A stretch of DNA of 64,000 nt from Thermomonas sp. XSG (GTDB lineage: Bacteria > Pseudomonadota > Gammaproteobacteria > Xanthomonadales > Xanthomonadaceae): contig NZ_CP061497.1 in NCBI RefSeq assembly GCF_014678725.1, positions 1,690,001 to 1,754,000 on the forward strand, in the 5' to 3' direction. Positions 26,092 through 38,817 of the stretch are shown here, piece after piece; positions within the stretch are counted from its first letter, which is position 1; the number at the start of each line of letters is the position of its first letter. Below the pieces are notes generated by a model, which worked only from the letters and a program-made list of their open reading frames with translations, was not told the DNA's origin and searched no databases. Position numbers and translations under genes: made by a program.

Positions 26092-26396
26092 GCGGGGTGA
26101 CCTACGAGGTCAACCTGGACGTCGACGCCGGCATCGCGGCCGAGTACCGCAGCTGGCTGCAGGCGCACGTGGCGCAGGTGCTGGCGCTGCCGGGGTTCAT
26201 CGAGGCGCGGACGGCCGAGGTGCTGGAGCCCGCGCCCGCACCGGGACGGGTCGCGTTCTGCGTGCATTACCGGCTGCACGACGAGGCCGCCCTGCAGGCG
26301 TACTTCGACCACCACGCGGCCGCCATGCGCGGGGACGGCGCGGCCCGTTTCGGTGGCCGCTTTTCCGCCAGTCGACGGGTGCTGCGCGACGCCTGA
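26088..26396 (+). CDS. DUF4286 small protein
   Basis: The 102-residue product begins at GTG 26088, overlapping the DUF3667 stop. Its sequence (VTYEVNLDVDAGIAAEYRSWLQAHVAQVLALPGF, then VHYRLHDEAALQAYFDHHAAAMR and RFSASRRVL) fits DUF4286, a small ferredoxin-like fold family of about 100 residues, cytoplasmic and of unknown function. In xanthomonads it often stands beside DUF3667 genes, which agrees with the overlap here. Confidence 0.84.
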   Translation: MSGVTYEVNLDVDAGIAAEYRSWLQAHVAQVLALPGFIEARTAEVLEPAPAPGRVAFCVHYRLHDEAALQAYFDHHAAAMRGDGAARFGGRFSASRRVLRDA

Positions 26397-26412
26397 AGCG
26401 GCGCAGGCACGG

Positions 26413-27777
26413 TTACTGCTGCAGGCGCGCCCGCAGCCAGGCCGAGCGCTGTGCAGGCAGCTGCGCCAGCAACTCCCGGCGCAGCGCGGCACGGGCTTCC
26501 GGCGGGGTGATCTGCGCCAGCCGTGCCAGCGTGTCCAGCTCTTCGGCGGAGGCGGCCCGCAGCAGCCGTAGCAGCGGTTCGCGCTCGCCGGGCTCGACGT
26601 ACGCGAACAGCGCGCCGATGCGCGGCCAGTCGCGCCCCAGCCGGGGCCCCAGGTGCCAGCCGCGGTGGGCATCGAAGGACAGTGACGCGTAGCGCTCGCG
26701 CAGGGCCTGCTGCTCGGCCGGGGGCAGTGCGGCGAATCGCGCCGCCAGCCGCCGCAGGAGCGCCTGCTCGTCGGCCGGCAGGGCCTGCCATTCCGCCAGC
26801 GCCCCGCGCTGCTGCGCGCGCTGCTGCGGCGACAGCCGGTCCCAGGCACGCATGCGTTCCGACAGGCTGGCGGCCGGGGAGGGCGCGGCCGGTACCGCCG
26901 AGGCGGTGTCCGCGAAGGCCGGCGCCAGCGGTGGCGCCGGCAGCGTGTCGGGGGCCTCTGCCGCCAGCCAGGCCAACAGCGGCAGCTGGCGTGCCAGCTG
27001 CACGGTGCCCGGCTCGGCCAGCAGCTCGCGGTCGGGGTGCAGGGCCGGGTCAACAGGGTCGAAACGCGCCTTGGGTGCAGCGGCGGGCGGAAGCGGCGCC
27101 ACCTGCACGTGGTTGCGCCACTGGTCCAGCAGTTCGCGTCCGCGCGGGTGCAGGAAAAAGCTCGCCACCAGCGCCACCGCGCACAGCGCGACGCCCAGCC
27201 ACAACCAGCGCATGCGTCGGCGGTGGCGGGCGGCGTCCGCGGTCGCATCGGCCTGCGGCCCGGGCGTCCGGGGCGCGTCGGCGGGGGCGGCTTCCGGCAG
27301 GGCCTCCAGCGCCCGCTGCGCGGCGGCGCGCCAGGCGCGCCAGACGTCGAGGTCGGGCTGGCCGAGGACATCGCGCGGCAGCGCGTCGCGGATCCGCAGC
27401 TGGTAGGCGTCGGTGTCGATGCCCAGCGCGGCCGCGGCATCGGCATCTTCCAGCGCGGCCACCAGGTGCAGCAGGACGGCGGCCCGCACCGGCGGCGGCA
27501 GCCGCGTGATCCCGGGCAGGGGGCCGGCAGCCGGGGTGTCGGCCTGCCGCATGGTCGGGGCGGTCAGCAGCAGTCGCCAGTACTGCTGCGGCCACTGCGC
27601 GATCGGCCGTTGGCCTGCTTCGGTGGCGAAGACCCGGGCGGTGGCATCCAGCGCGCGCGTGGCCGCTGCGGTGTCGCCGCACTGCACCAGCGCTAGCAGG
27701 CGCGCGCGCCGGTCCAGGCCACGCAGGAAGGCGGCGACCGCCGCGGGTGGGGGGGAATGGGGGCTGGATCTGGTCAT
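26413..27777 (-). CDS. Membrane protein with sigma-factor-like N-terminus and DUF3106 C-terminus
   Basis: The 454-residue product has a cytoplasmic N-terminal ~150 residues, one membrane span near residues 185-205 (WLWLGVALCAVALVASFFL), and a C-terminal DUF3106 region rich in RLxxLPPxEQxxLRxRY repeats (~330-450). The N-terminal part contains a stretch (LPPPVRAAVLLHLVAALEDADAAAALG) that looks like the helix-turn-helix of sigma-70 region 4 and is followed by a tyrosine-bearing second helix, but -35 binding residues cannot be verified. DUF3106 is usually a periplasmic domain. Sigma-like plus anchor suggests signalling across the membrane (inference). The start is ATG 27777. Confidence 0.78.
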   Translation of the reverse strand: MTRSSPHSPPPAAVAAFLRGLDRRARLLALVQCGDTAAATRALDATARVFATEAGQRPIAQWPQQYWRLLLTAPTMRQADTPAAGPLPGITRLPPPVRAAVLLHLVAALEDADAAAALGIDTDAYQLRIRDALPRDVLGQPDLDVWRAWRAAAQRALEALPEAAPADAPRTPGPQADATADAARHRRRMRWLWLGVALCAVALVASFFLHPRGRELLDQWRNHVQVAPLPPAAAPKARFDPVDPALHPDRELLAEPGTVQLARQLPLLAWLAAEAPDTLPAPPLAPAFADTASAVPAAPSPAASLSERMRAWDRLSPQQRAQQRGALAEWQALPADEQALLRRLAARFAALPPAEQQALRERYASLSFDAHRGWHLGPRLGRDWPRIGALFAYVEPGEREPLLRLLRAASAEELDTLARLAQITPPEARAALRRELLAQLPAQRSAWLRARLQQ

Positions 27778-27888
27778 GTCGGGGGAGTCGGCACCGGCCA
27801 ATCTTATAGCGCCCATCCGGCGTCCCGCCCGCTTCGCGCCGGCCTTGGGTGGTCAGGCTTCAGCGAAGGGAGGGGCCACACGGTCGCT

Positions 27889-28140
27889 GCAGTTGTGCAC
27901 AGCGGCATGAATTGTGTGCTAGTGCCGACTGCAGGCCCGCTGGGTCGCGCTCCAATTGTGCTGGATTTCTGCAAGCCATTGATTTAAAAGATCATTGATG
28001 TGGCGATCAAATTTTGGCCAGGGCCTTGAGCGGTGCGCTGCTGTTGCGTTCGGGGCTGCCATCCCGGCGTCGCACACAGGCTTATCCACAGGCAGTGTGG
28101 ATAACGGGTGTTTTCCTTCCCGAAACAGGCGCTTGCGCGG
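27889..28140. repeat. Diverged direct repeat, copy 1 (with DnaA-box pair)
   Basis: Landmarks in order: cagttgtgcacagc (27892 on), cattgat at 27977, tggcgat at 28001, ttttggccag at 28012, the box pair at 28082-28104, then a ttttcc...aacag...cttgc...gg tail. The same landmarks recur 360-364 bases later in copy 2. The region is more AT-rich than its flanks. No gene is found in 27778-28569, the gap between the DUF3106 gene and priA. Confidence 0.75.
28082..28104. promoter_or_regulatory. Inverted pair of perfect DnaA boxes, copy 1
   Basis: TTATCCACA at 28082-28090 and its complement TGTGGATAA at 28096-28104 are separated by five bases. Both match the strong DnaA-box consensus TTATNCACA. The pair can also form a nine-pair hairpin. 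Confidence 0.8.
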
Positions 28141-28248
28141 GATTCCGTGCGCTGGCTCACGCAAGTTCCGGATCCGGCCCCCCGTCAGCACGGCTTGACA
28201 CCCTCCATCGCGCCGGCTCCGTGAGCAGCGGCGCGGCTTGCGGGCAGG

Positions 28249-28500
28249 GCAGTTGTGCACAGCCGTGAAGAAGCGGTCACAAATGTGGGTTCCACGTTAA
28301 CCGGCCCGACACACCCCCATGTGTTTCACGGGTAAAACATTGATGTGTAAGTGAATTTCGAATATGGCGATTTTTTGTCCAGCTGAACGAAAGCATGCTG
28401 GAACGGCGCTTGCGCAGTTGTGGATGGGCCCCATGCACAGACTTATCCACAGCCGATGTGGATAAGCATTCTTTCCCTGCAATAACAGCAACTTGCATGG
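28249..28500. repeat. Diverged direct repeat, copy 2 (with DnaA-box pair)
   Basis: Landmarks: cagttgtgcacagc (28252 on), cattgat at 28338, tggcgat at 28365, ttttgtccag at 28373, box pair at 28443-28465, then a tttccc...taacagc...cttgcatgg tail. Spacing to copy 1 is constant at ~360 bases, so the two copies look like an old tandem duplication kept only at certain blocks. Copy 2 ends about 70 bases before the priA start. Confidence 0.75.
28443..28465. promoter_or_regulatory. Inverted pair of perfect DnaA boxes, copy 2
   Basis: TTATCCACA at 28443-28451 and TGTGGATAA at 28457-28465, again with a five-base spacer. It lies 105 bases before the priA start codon and 361 bases after the first pair. 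Confidence 0.8.
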
Positions 28501-28569
28501 AAGAGGTAAGGGCGGAATCAGGTATGCGGCGCAAGCTGAACGGTGCGCGGCGGGGCTAGACTTGCATCG

Positions 28570-30771
28570 ATGACTGCTCCCGCGATCCTGCGCGTGGCCC
28601 TGCCGGTGCCGCTGCCGCGCCTGTTCGACTACCTGCCGCCGCCGGGCCTCGAGGCCTCGGCGGTAGCGGTGGGCGCGCGCCTGCGGGTGCCGTTCGGCCA
28701 GCGCGAGGTCTGTGGACTGGTCGTCGGGCATGGGCTGGCGGAGCCGGGCGTCGAGCTGCGCGCCGCGCTGGCGGCGCCGGACGGGGCGCCGTTGCTGCAG
28801 GGCGAACTGCTGGCCTCGCTGCGATGGCTGGCGGCCTACCTGCATGCGCCGCTGGGAGAAGTGCTTGCCGCCGCGCTGCCGGCCGCGCTGCGGCGCGGCG
28901 AGCCGCTGCCGGACATCACCCGCCATGGCTGGGTATTGAACGAAGCGGGGCGCACCGCGCTGGCGGCAATGCGCGCGGGCAAACCGAAGGCGTTGGCCGG
29001 TCTGCTGGTGGACGTGCGCGACGAGGATTGGCTGGATGCCACATCGCCAGGCTGGCGCACACCCCTGCGCGCGCTGCGCGAGCGCGGGCTGGTCGAGCGG
29101 GTAGCCGAAACGGGGTCAGGTTCACTACCTCGTGGAAGTGGACCTGACCCCGTTCCTTCCGCTTTCTCTCCCAATACCGAGCAGCAGGTCGCCATCGACG
29201 CGATCCGCAGTGCCGAAGGCTTCGCGCCCTTCCTGCTGGACGGCGTCACCGGCAGTGGCAAGACCGAGGTCTACCTGCAGGCGATCGCCGACTGCCTGGC
29301 GCGCGGCAGGCAGGCGCTGGTCCTGGTGCCGGAGATCGGCCTGACCCCGCAGGCGCTGGCGCGCTTCCGTGCGCGTCTGGGCGTGCCGGTGCATGCGCTG
29401 CATTCCGGTCTCACCGACAGCGAACGGGCCGCGACCTGGCTGGCCGCCGCCAGCGGGCAGGCGCAGGTGATCGTGGGCACGCGCTCGGCCGTGTTCGTAC
29501 CGCTGCCGGAGGCCGGCCTGATCGTCGTCGACGAGGAACACGACGGCAGCTACAAGCAGTTCGACGGCATCCGCTACCACGCCCGCGATTTCGCCATCGT
29601 GCGCGCCCGCGCGCTGGCCGTGCCGGTGGTGCTGGGTAGCGCCACGCCGTCGCTGGAGACGCTGCACAACGCGCAGTCCGGCCGCTACGCGCTGCTTCGG
29701 CTGCGCCGGCGGGCGGGCGACGCGCGGCCGCCGCAGGTTCGGGTGCTGGACGTGCGCAAGCGCCCGCTGCACGCCGGCCTGTCCGAGGAATCATTGGCGG
29801 CGATCCGCGCTGCGCTGGATGCGGGCGGGCAGGTGCTGGTGTTCCGCAACCGCCGGGGCTATGCGCCGGTGCTGCTCTGCCACGACTGCGGCTGGAGCGC
29901 GCACTGCCCGCGCTGCAGCACGCCGGAACGGCCCACCGCGATGACTGTGCACGCCCACGGCAAGCGCCTGCAGTGCCACCACTGCGGCCACCGCCGGCCG
30001 TCGCCGCCGGCCTGTCCGGATTGCGCCAGCCTGGCGCTGCAGCCGCAGGGCAACGGCACCGAACGGATCGAGGCCGAACTGCAGGCGCGTTTCGACGCGG
30101 TGCCGGTGATCCGCATCGATCGCGGCAGCACCGGCCAGCGCGACGGCCTGCAGAAACATCTCGATGCGCTGGGCAACCGGCCGGGCATCCTGATCGGCAC
30201 GCAGATGCTGGCCAAGGGCCACGACCTGGGCAATCTGGTGCTGGTGGTGGTGGTGGGGATCGACGAGGGCCTGTTCTCCGCCGATTTCCGCAGCGGCGAG
30301 AAGCTCGCGCAGCTGCTGATCCAGGTAGCCGGTCGCGCCGGTCGCGCCGACCGTCCGGGCACCGTGCTGTTGCAGACCCATCACCCGGAGCATCCATTGC
30401 TGCAGACGCTGGTGGGCGGCGGCTACCACGCCTTCGCCGATGGCGAACTGGCGCTGCGCGAGGCCGCCGGATTCCCGCCATTCGCCCATCTCGCCCTGCT
30501 GCGCGCCGAGGCCAAGCGGGCGGAGCTGCCGCTGCAGTTCCTGCAGCTGGCGAAGACGCTGCTGGATAGCAGCGCAATCGAAGTGCACGGTCCGCTGCCC
30601 GCTCCCATGCCGCGCCGCGCCGGCTTCGTGCGTTCGCAGCTGCTGCTGGCCGCGCCGGCACGCGCCGCCCTGCATGCGGCGCTGGACGTGGCGGTGCCCG
30701 CGCTGTACGCCGCGCCGGACGCGCGGCGGGTGCGCTGGTCGCTGGACGTGGATCCGCTGGACCTGTACTGA
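28570..30771 (+). CDS. priA: Primosomal replication restart helicase PriA
   Basis: The 733-residue product is the 3'-to-5' helicase that reloads the replisome at stalled forks. The N-terminal DNA-binding part is followed by Walker A (GVTGSGKTEVYLQ), a DEEH box (VVDEEHDGSYKQ), the zinc-binding insertion with eight cysteines (CHDCGWSAHCPRCS; CHHCGHRRP...CPDC) and C-terminal helicase motifs (GTQMLAKGHD, QVAGRAGRADRPG). ATG 28570 is chosen because it begins the conserved LRVALPVPLPRLFDY. Residues ~180-195 are encoded by a REP-like palindrome and form an extra Gly/Ser/Pro-rich linker just before the helicase core. The frame is intact, so the protein should be functional. Confidence 0.97.
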   Translation: MTAPAILRVALPVPLPRLFDYLPPPGLEASAVAVGARLRVPFGQREVCGLVVGHGLAEPGVELRAALAAPDGAPLLQGELLASLRWLAAYLHAPLGEVLAAALPAALRRGEPLPDITRHGWVLNEAGRTALAAMRAGKPKALAGLLVDVRDEDWLDATSPGWRTPLRALRERGLVERVAETGSGSLPRGSGPDPVPSAFSPNTEQQVAIDAIRSAEGFAPFLLDGVTGSGKTEVYLQAIADCLARGRQALVLVPEIGLTPQALARFRARLGVPVHALHSGLTDSERAATWLAAASGQAQVIVGTRSAVFVPLPEAGLIVVDEEHDGSYKQFDGIRYHARDFAIVRARALAVPVVLGSATPSLETLHNAQSGRYALLRLRRRAGDARPPQVRVLDVRKRPLHAGLSEESLAAIRAALDAGGQVLVFRNRRGYAPVLLCHDCGWSAHCPRCSTPERPTAMTVHAHGKRLQCHHCGHRRPSPPACPDCASLALQPQGNGTERIEAELQARFDAVPVIRIDRGSTGQRDGLQKHLDALGNRPGILIGTQMLAKGHDLGNLVLVVVVGIDEGLFSADFRSGEKLAQLLIQVAGRAGRADRPGTVLLQTHHPEHPLLQTLVGGGYHAFADGELALREAAGFPPFAHLALLRAEAKRAELPLQFLQLAKTLLDSSAIEVHGPLPAPMPRRAGFVRSQLLLAAPARAALHAALDVAVPALYAAPDARRVRWSLDVDPLDLY
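29109..29154. repeat. REP-like palindrome inserted in priA
   Basis: Arms aacggggtcaggttcact (29109-29126) and agtggacctgaccccgtt (29137-29154) pair with a single G-T type mismatch around a ten-base loop. The ggggtcag...ctgacccc core is the type of dispersed REP element found in xanthomonads and other proteobacteria. It keeps the priA reading frame. Confidence 0.85.
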
Positions 30772-30825
30772 TCCTTCGCGGTCGCAGTCCTACAATGCGC
30801 AGCCCCATGCCGCGCCAGGCCGTCC

Positions 30826-31767
30826 GTGAAGTCCCAGCTCGAACAGCTCCGCACCCATTCCGCCGTGGTCGCCGACACCGGCGACATCGAAGCCATCGCC
30901 CGCTTCATGCCGATGGATGCCACCACCAATCCGTCGCTGCTGCTGAAGGCCGCGGCGCTGCCGGCCTATGCCCCGCATCTGGCGGCCAGCGCGGCGGCGG
31001 CCAGCGGTGACGACCCGCTTGGTGACGCCTGCGACAGGCTGGCGGTGGCGATCGGCAGCGAGATCGTCAAGCTGATTCCCGGGCGGGTGTCCACCGAAGT
31101 GGATGCGCGCCTGAGCTTCGATACCGAGGCCACCGTGGCACGCGCGCGCCGGCTGGTGCGGCTGTATGCCGATGCCGGGATCGGCAGCGACCGTCTGTTG
31201 ATCAAGATCGCCGCCACGTGGGAAGGCATCCGCGCCGCCGAACGGCTGGAGCGCGAAGGCATCCACTGCAACCTGACCCTGCTGTTCTCGTTCGCGCAGG
31301 CGGTGGCCTGCGCCGAGGCCGGCGTCTACCTGGTCTCCCCCTTCGTCGGCCGCATCCTCGACTGGCACCTGGCCAACGGCATGGCGCCGCCCGCCACGCC
31401 GCAGGACGACCCCGGCGTGCAGTCGGTCACGCGCATCTGGCAGCACTACAAGCAGCACGGCTATGACACCGTGGTCATGGGGGCCAGCTTCCGCAACACC
31501 GGCCAGGTGCTGGCGCTGGCCGGCTGTGACCGGCTGACCATCTCCCCGGAACTGCTTGCCGAACTGGAGCGCTCGGACGCCCCGGTGACGCGCGCGCTGG
31601 ATGAGACCGTCCAGCGCCTCGCACCGCCCGCGGCGCTGGACGAGGCCGGCTTCCGCGCCCGCCACGCCGAGGACGCGATGGCGCGCGAGAAGCTGGAGGA
31701 AGGCATCCGCAAGTTCGCCGCCGACCAGCAGCAGCTGGAAGCCCTGCTGGCGGCGAAGCTTGGCTGA
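30826..31767 (+). CDS. tal: Transaldolase
   Basis: The 313-residue enzyme of the pentose phosphate pathway transfers a dihydroxyacetone unit between sugar phosphates. Seen: [13 protein letters not shown] near residue 28, the Schiff-base lysine in [12 protein letters not shown] near 130, [27 protein letters not shown] and VMGASFRN. Length and order fit the TalB-type subfamily (~317). It starts at GTG 30826, 54 bases after priA. Confidence 0.95.
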   Translation: MKSQLEQLRTHSAVVADTGDIEAIARFMPMDATTNPSLLLKAAALPAYAPHLAASAAAASGDDPLGDACDRLAVAIGSEIVKLIPGRVSTEVDARLSFDTEATVARARRLVRLYADAGIGSDRLLIKIAATWEGIRAAERLEREGIHCNLTLLFSFAQAVACAEAGVYLVSPFVGRILDWHLANGMAPPATPQDDPGVQSVTRIWQHYKQHGYDTVVMGASFRNTGQVLALAGCDRLTISPELLAELERSDAPVTRALDETVQRLAPPAALDEAGFRARHAEDAMAREKLEEGIRKFAADQQQLEALLAAKLG

Positions 31768-31995
31768 TGCCGCGGTAATGGCGGGCTGGCCGCGCGTGGT
31801 GATCGTCGGTGGCGTTTCCCCGGCCTGACGGCATGGTGGTTCCGGCTGCCAGCGCAGCTGTGCTTCCTGATCGGGTTCCGCAACCGGCCGGTGGGGCTGC
31901 TCGACTGCTGGTAGGCGTGTTGGAGCCGCCAGCCCCTGGCGCCGATCATCCCCGGTGAGGCCCGCGAGGGGTCGCCGCCGGGGTAAGGTGGCGGC

Positions 31996-32616
31996 ATGTC
32001 CACCCTCCTGCTTGTTTTCGACCTGATCGGCACCTTCGTGTTCGCGCTCAGCGGCGGCACCGTGGCGGTGCGTCAGCGGCTGGACCTCTTCGGCGTGCTG
32101 GTGCTGTCCTGCGCGGCCGCGGTGTCGGGCGGGATCGTCCGCGATGTCCTGATCGACGCGCATCCGCCGGCCGCGCTGGCCGACTGGCGCTATCTGGTTA
32201 CGGCGATACTGGCCGGGCTGGTCACGTTCCGCTGGTCCGCTGCGATCGAGCGCCTGCGCAACCCGGTGCAGCTGTTCGACGCCGCGGGACTGGCGCTGTT
32301 CGCGGTGCTGGGCACCGGCAAGGCGCTGGCTTTCGGGATGTCGCCGTTCGCCGCGACCCTGCTGGGAATGACGACCGGGATCGGCGGCGGCATCGTCCGC
32401 GACCTGCTGGTGGCGCGGGTGCCGGTGGTGCTGCAGGCCGAACTGTACGCGGTGGCGGCATTGGTCGGCGGTGGCGTGGTGGCGCTGGCGGCGGTCCTGC
32501 AACTGCCGCAGCAGCCGGCGATGGCGGTCGGTGCGCTTGCCTGTTTCGGGCTGCGCTGGATGGCCCTGCGCCATGGCTGGCAGCTGCCGGTCGCGCGGCC
32601 GCGCGAGGACGGCTGA
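31996..32616 (+). CDS. TRIC/UPF0126 family membrane protein
   Basis: The 206-residue product has seven hydrophobic segments arranged as two repeats, each with a glycine-rich motif: SGGIVRDVLID (~45-55) and GGGIVRDLLVAR (~128-140), with FDLIGTFVFALSGG and FDAAGLALFAVLGT before them. This is the bacterial TRIC channel family (YicG/YadS in E. coli), monovalent cation or glycine-related channels. The substrate here is unknown. A 228-bp spacer without a recognised feature separates it from tal. Confidence 0.9.
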   Translation: MSTLLLVFDLIGTFVFALSGGTVAVRQRLDLFGVLVLSCAAAVSGGIVRDVLIDAHPPAALADWRYLVTAILAGLVTFRWSAAIERLRNPVQLFDAAGLALFAVLGTGKALAFGMSPFAATLLGMTTGIGGGIVRDLLVARVPVVLQAELYAVAALVGGGVVALAAVLQLPQQPAMAVGALACFGLRWMALRHGWQLPVARPREDG

Positions 32617-32624
32617 ACCCGGCG

Positions 32625-33092
32625 TCAGGCGCGGTCGCTGCGGCAGGCGTAGCAACCGCGGCGGGCGTTGTGGACGTGCAGGCAGGCGATCCGCGGATCC
32701 TGGAAGAAGCGTTCGATCGCGGTCTCCAGCTGCGTCCCCTCGAGCACGTCCGCATCGTGCATCCAGCCATCGGCGTCGTAGCCGCGCACCGACAGCAGGC
32801 GTTCGCGTTGCTGCGGCGGGATCGCGTTGCGCACCCGGGCCGTGGCCCGCGCCCCCTCGCGCACGAAGATTGGGCCGCCGCTGCGGTAGGGTGTCGCGGC
32901 CGGCTGGTGCTGCCAGTGCAGGAGGAGCAGTGACTCGCCCGGGGCGGCGTCCTCCAAGGTGATCCGGCATGGAAATCCGGGCCTCGCATCGGCACGGATG
33001 CGGACGGCGCCGTGTGCGCGCAGCGCGGCATCGCCCAGTCCGAACAGGGGTTCGAAGGGCGCCAGCGGCAGGCCTGAAACGATGTATTCCAT
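32625..33092 (-). CDS. DUF1203 protein
   Basis: The 155-residue product starts at ATG 33092 (MEYIVSGLP) and contains YPCRITLEDA-like PGFPCRITLEDAAPGE, LLLHWQHQP, GPIFVREGA and RGYDADGWMHDADV, ending HVHNARRGCYACR. This layout is that of DUF1203, a cytoplasmic family of about 150 residues with unknown function. It converges with the TRIC gene, eight bases apart. Confidence 0.86.
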   Translation of the reverse strand: MEYIVSGLPLAPFEPLFGLGDAALRAHGAVRIRADARPGFPCRITLEDAAPGESLLLLHWQHQPAATPYRSGGPIFVREGARATARVRNAIPPQQRERLLSVRGYDADGWMHDADVLEGTQLETAIERFFQDPRIACLHVHNARRGCYACRSDRA

Positions 33093-33169
33093 GGGTGCCT
33101 CGCAGTTCGGGCCGGCCACGATCGCGCCGGACGCCCGTCGTGGCCTCCCGGTTCTTGCGTGGCCGCCGC

Positions 33170-33201
33170 AAACGCAAACGGCCCGGATCGCTCCGGGCCG
33201 T
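33170..33201 (-). terminator. Intrinsic terminator of rpoH
   Basis: On the minus strand acggcccgga-gcga-tccgggccgt forms a ten-pair stem followed by ttgcgtttgc. It begins 25 bases after the rpoH stop. Confidence 0.82.
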
Positions 33202-33225
33202 CTTGGTATCGCGTGATGGCGTTGC

Positions 33226-34092
<867 letters not shown>

Positions 34093-34302
34093 GCTGGCTT
34101 CCCTCATGCGGCCGATTCTAGCAGTCGCCATTTATGACTGCTGCCCACGCCAGTAGTTCACAGTCGTTTCACCCATGGAACAACGGCAGCGGGTTTCCGT
34201 TCAGGAAACCACGGCGTATCCAGACGAGCTGGGGGCGTTGCATAGGGTCTGCAAGCCCGGTGCGCGCTTGACAGCGTGAAGGCCTCCACCGATCCTGCGC
34301 CC

Positions 34303-37239
<2,937 letters not shown>

Positions 37240-37243
<4 letters not shown>

Positions 37244-37440
37244 TCCAGCTGCAGGTCAACGGCGAAACCCGCCCCATCGAAGCCGCCACGCTGGCGCAGG
37301 CGCTGCTCGAGCTGGGCTATCACGAAGCGCATGTGGCCACCGCCCTCAACGGCGTGTTCGTGGCCGCCGGTCAGCGCGCCGCGCAGCGGTTGTGCGAAGG
37401 CGACGCGCTGGAAATCCTCGCCCCGATGCAGGGAGGTTGA
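37240..37440 (+). CDS. thiS: Sulfur carrier protein ThiS
   Basis: The 66-residue ubiquitin-like protein ends in the GG needed for thiocarboxylate formation (MQGG) and carries sulfur to ThiG. The body ([20 protein letters not shown] and [12 protein letters not shown]) fits ThiS. It starts at GTG 37240, overlapping thiO by four bases. No thiF is in this window, so adenylation must be served from elsewhere, for example by a MoeB-like protein. Confidence 0.94.
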
Positions 37441-37441
37441 G

Positions 37442-38212
37442 ATGCAGGTGTACGACATCGAACTGGGCTCGCGTCTGTGGCTGGGCAGCGCACGCTATCC
37501 CTCGCCGGCGATCCTGTCCAAGGCAGTGCGCGGCGCGGACTGCGACGTGGTGACGGTGTCGCTGCGCCGCGAAAACGCCCGGGCAGGCGCCGGCCAGGCG
37601 TTCTGGTCGCTGATCGGCGACCTCGGCGTGCGGGTGCTGCCCAATACCGCCGGCTGCCATTCGGTGAATGAGGCCGTCACCACCGCGCAGATGGCGCGCG
37701 AGCTGTTCGGCACGCGTTGGATCAAGCTGGAAGTGCTGGGTGAAGGCGAGCTGCTGCAGCCGGACGTGTTCGGGCTGGTGGAGGCCGCGCGGATCCTCTG
37801 CGACGACGGCTTCGATGTGTTTCCGTACACCACCGCCGACCTCGGCGTGGCCGACCGCCTGCTCGAGGCGGGCTGCCGCGTGCTGATGCCGTGGGGCGCG
37901 CCGATCGGCAGCGGTCGCGGGCTGTCCGATCCGTTCGCGCTGCGCGCGCTGCGTGCGCGCTTCCCCGACGTGCCGATGGTGGTGGACGCCGGCCTCGGCC
38001 TGCCCTCGCACGCAGCGGCGGCGATGGAGCTGGGTTTCGACGCAGTGCTGGCCAACACCGCGGTGGCGCTGGCCGCCGACCCGGTGCGGATGGCACGCGC
38101 ATTTGCCGATGCGGTGCGCGCCGGCCACGCCGCGCATGCCGCGGGGCCGATGCCGGTGCGCGACTTTGCCGAGCCGTCCACGCCCGTCATCGGCCAGGCC
38201 TGGCGCGCATGA
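37442..38212 (+). CDS. thiG: Thiazole synthase ThiG
   Basis: The 256-residue TIM-barrel enzyme builds the thiazole phosphate from deoxyxylulose phosphate, glycine imine and ThiS sulfur. The Schiff-base lysine is in [11 protein letters not shown] near residue 100; other landmarks are [36 protein letters not shown] and [18 protein letters not shown]. It starts one base after the thiS stop and overlaps thiE by four bases (ATGA). Confidence 0.97.
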   Translation: MQVYDIELGSRLWLGSARYPSPAILSKAVRGADCDVVTVSLRRENARAGAGQAFWSLIGDLGVRVLPNTAGCHSVNEAVTTAQMARELFGTRWIKLEVLGEGELLQPDVFGLVEAARILCDDGFDVFPYTTADLGVADRLLEAGCRVLMPWGAPIGSGRGLSDPFALRALRARFPDVPMVVDAGLGLPSHAAAAMELGFDAVLANTAVALAADPVRMARAFADAVRAGHAAHAAGPMPVRDFAEPSTPVIGQAWRA

Positions 38213-38817
38213 GCCGGCTCGATCCGTTCTACCCGGTAGTCGACGGCGCCGCATGGGTGCAGCGTCTGCTGCCGCTGGGGACGAAGCTGGTGCAGCTGCG
38301 GATCAAGGACGCCACGCAGGCGCAACTGCAAACGGAGATCCATGCCGCGCTGGCCGCCTGCCGCGCACACGCCGCGCAGCTGGTAGTCAACGACCACTGG
38401 CAGCTGGCGCTGGAGGCCGGCGCGGACTTCGTCCACCTCGGCCAGGAAGACCTCGATGAGGCCGACCTGCCGGTGCTGCGTCGGCGCGACATCCGCGTTG
38501 GCCTCAGCACCCATGACGATGCCGAACTGGAACGTGCGTTGTCGCTGGCGCCGGACTACATCGCGCTGGGCCCGGTGTATCCCACCACGCTGAAACAGAT
38601 GCCGTGGTCGCCGCAGGGACTGCCGCGCATTGGCGAATGGAAACGCAAAATCGGTGCGCTGCCGCTGGTGGCGATTGGCGGCATCACCCTGCAGCGCGCG
38701 CAGGGCTGTTTCGACGCGGGTGCCGACGTGGTTGCGCTGGTCAGCGATATCACCCGCCATCCCGATCCCGAGGCGCAAACCAAAGCCTGGCTGCAGGCCA
38801 CGCGGGGCCGCGCATGA
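38209..38817 (+). CDS. thiE: Thiamine-phosphate synthase ThiE
   Basis: The 202-residue TIM-barrel enzyme joins the pyrimidine and thiazole halves. Visible landmarks are VQLRIKD near residue 25, [40 protein letters not shown] and VAIGGIT. The common VQYRxK motif has LRIK here, which occurs in the xanthomonad type. It overlaps both thiG and thiD by four bases. Confidence 0.94.
   Translation: MSRLDPFYPVVDGAAWVQRLLPLGTKLVQLRIKDATQAQLQTEIHAALAACRAHAAQLVVNDHWQLALEAGADFVHLGQEDLDEADLPVLRRRDIRVGLSTHDDAELERALSLAPDYIALGPVYPTTLKQMPWSPQGLPRIGEWKRKIGALPLVAIGGITLQRAQGCFDAGADVVALVSDITRHPDPEAQTKAWLQATRGRA

Noticed and set aside
28195..28200. TTGACA as a -35 element for priA
   Set aside because: No acceptable -10 hexamer follows at 16-18 bases, so a promoter call would not be supported.
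27778..28569. The chromosomal origin oriC
   Set aside because: DnaA boxes are present, but dnaA, dnaN, gyrB or rpmH are not near, gene directions do not switch cleanly, and no clear AT-rich unwinding element was found. It is kept as a finding without this name.
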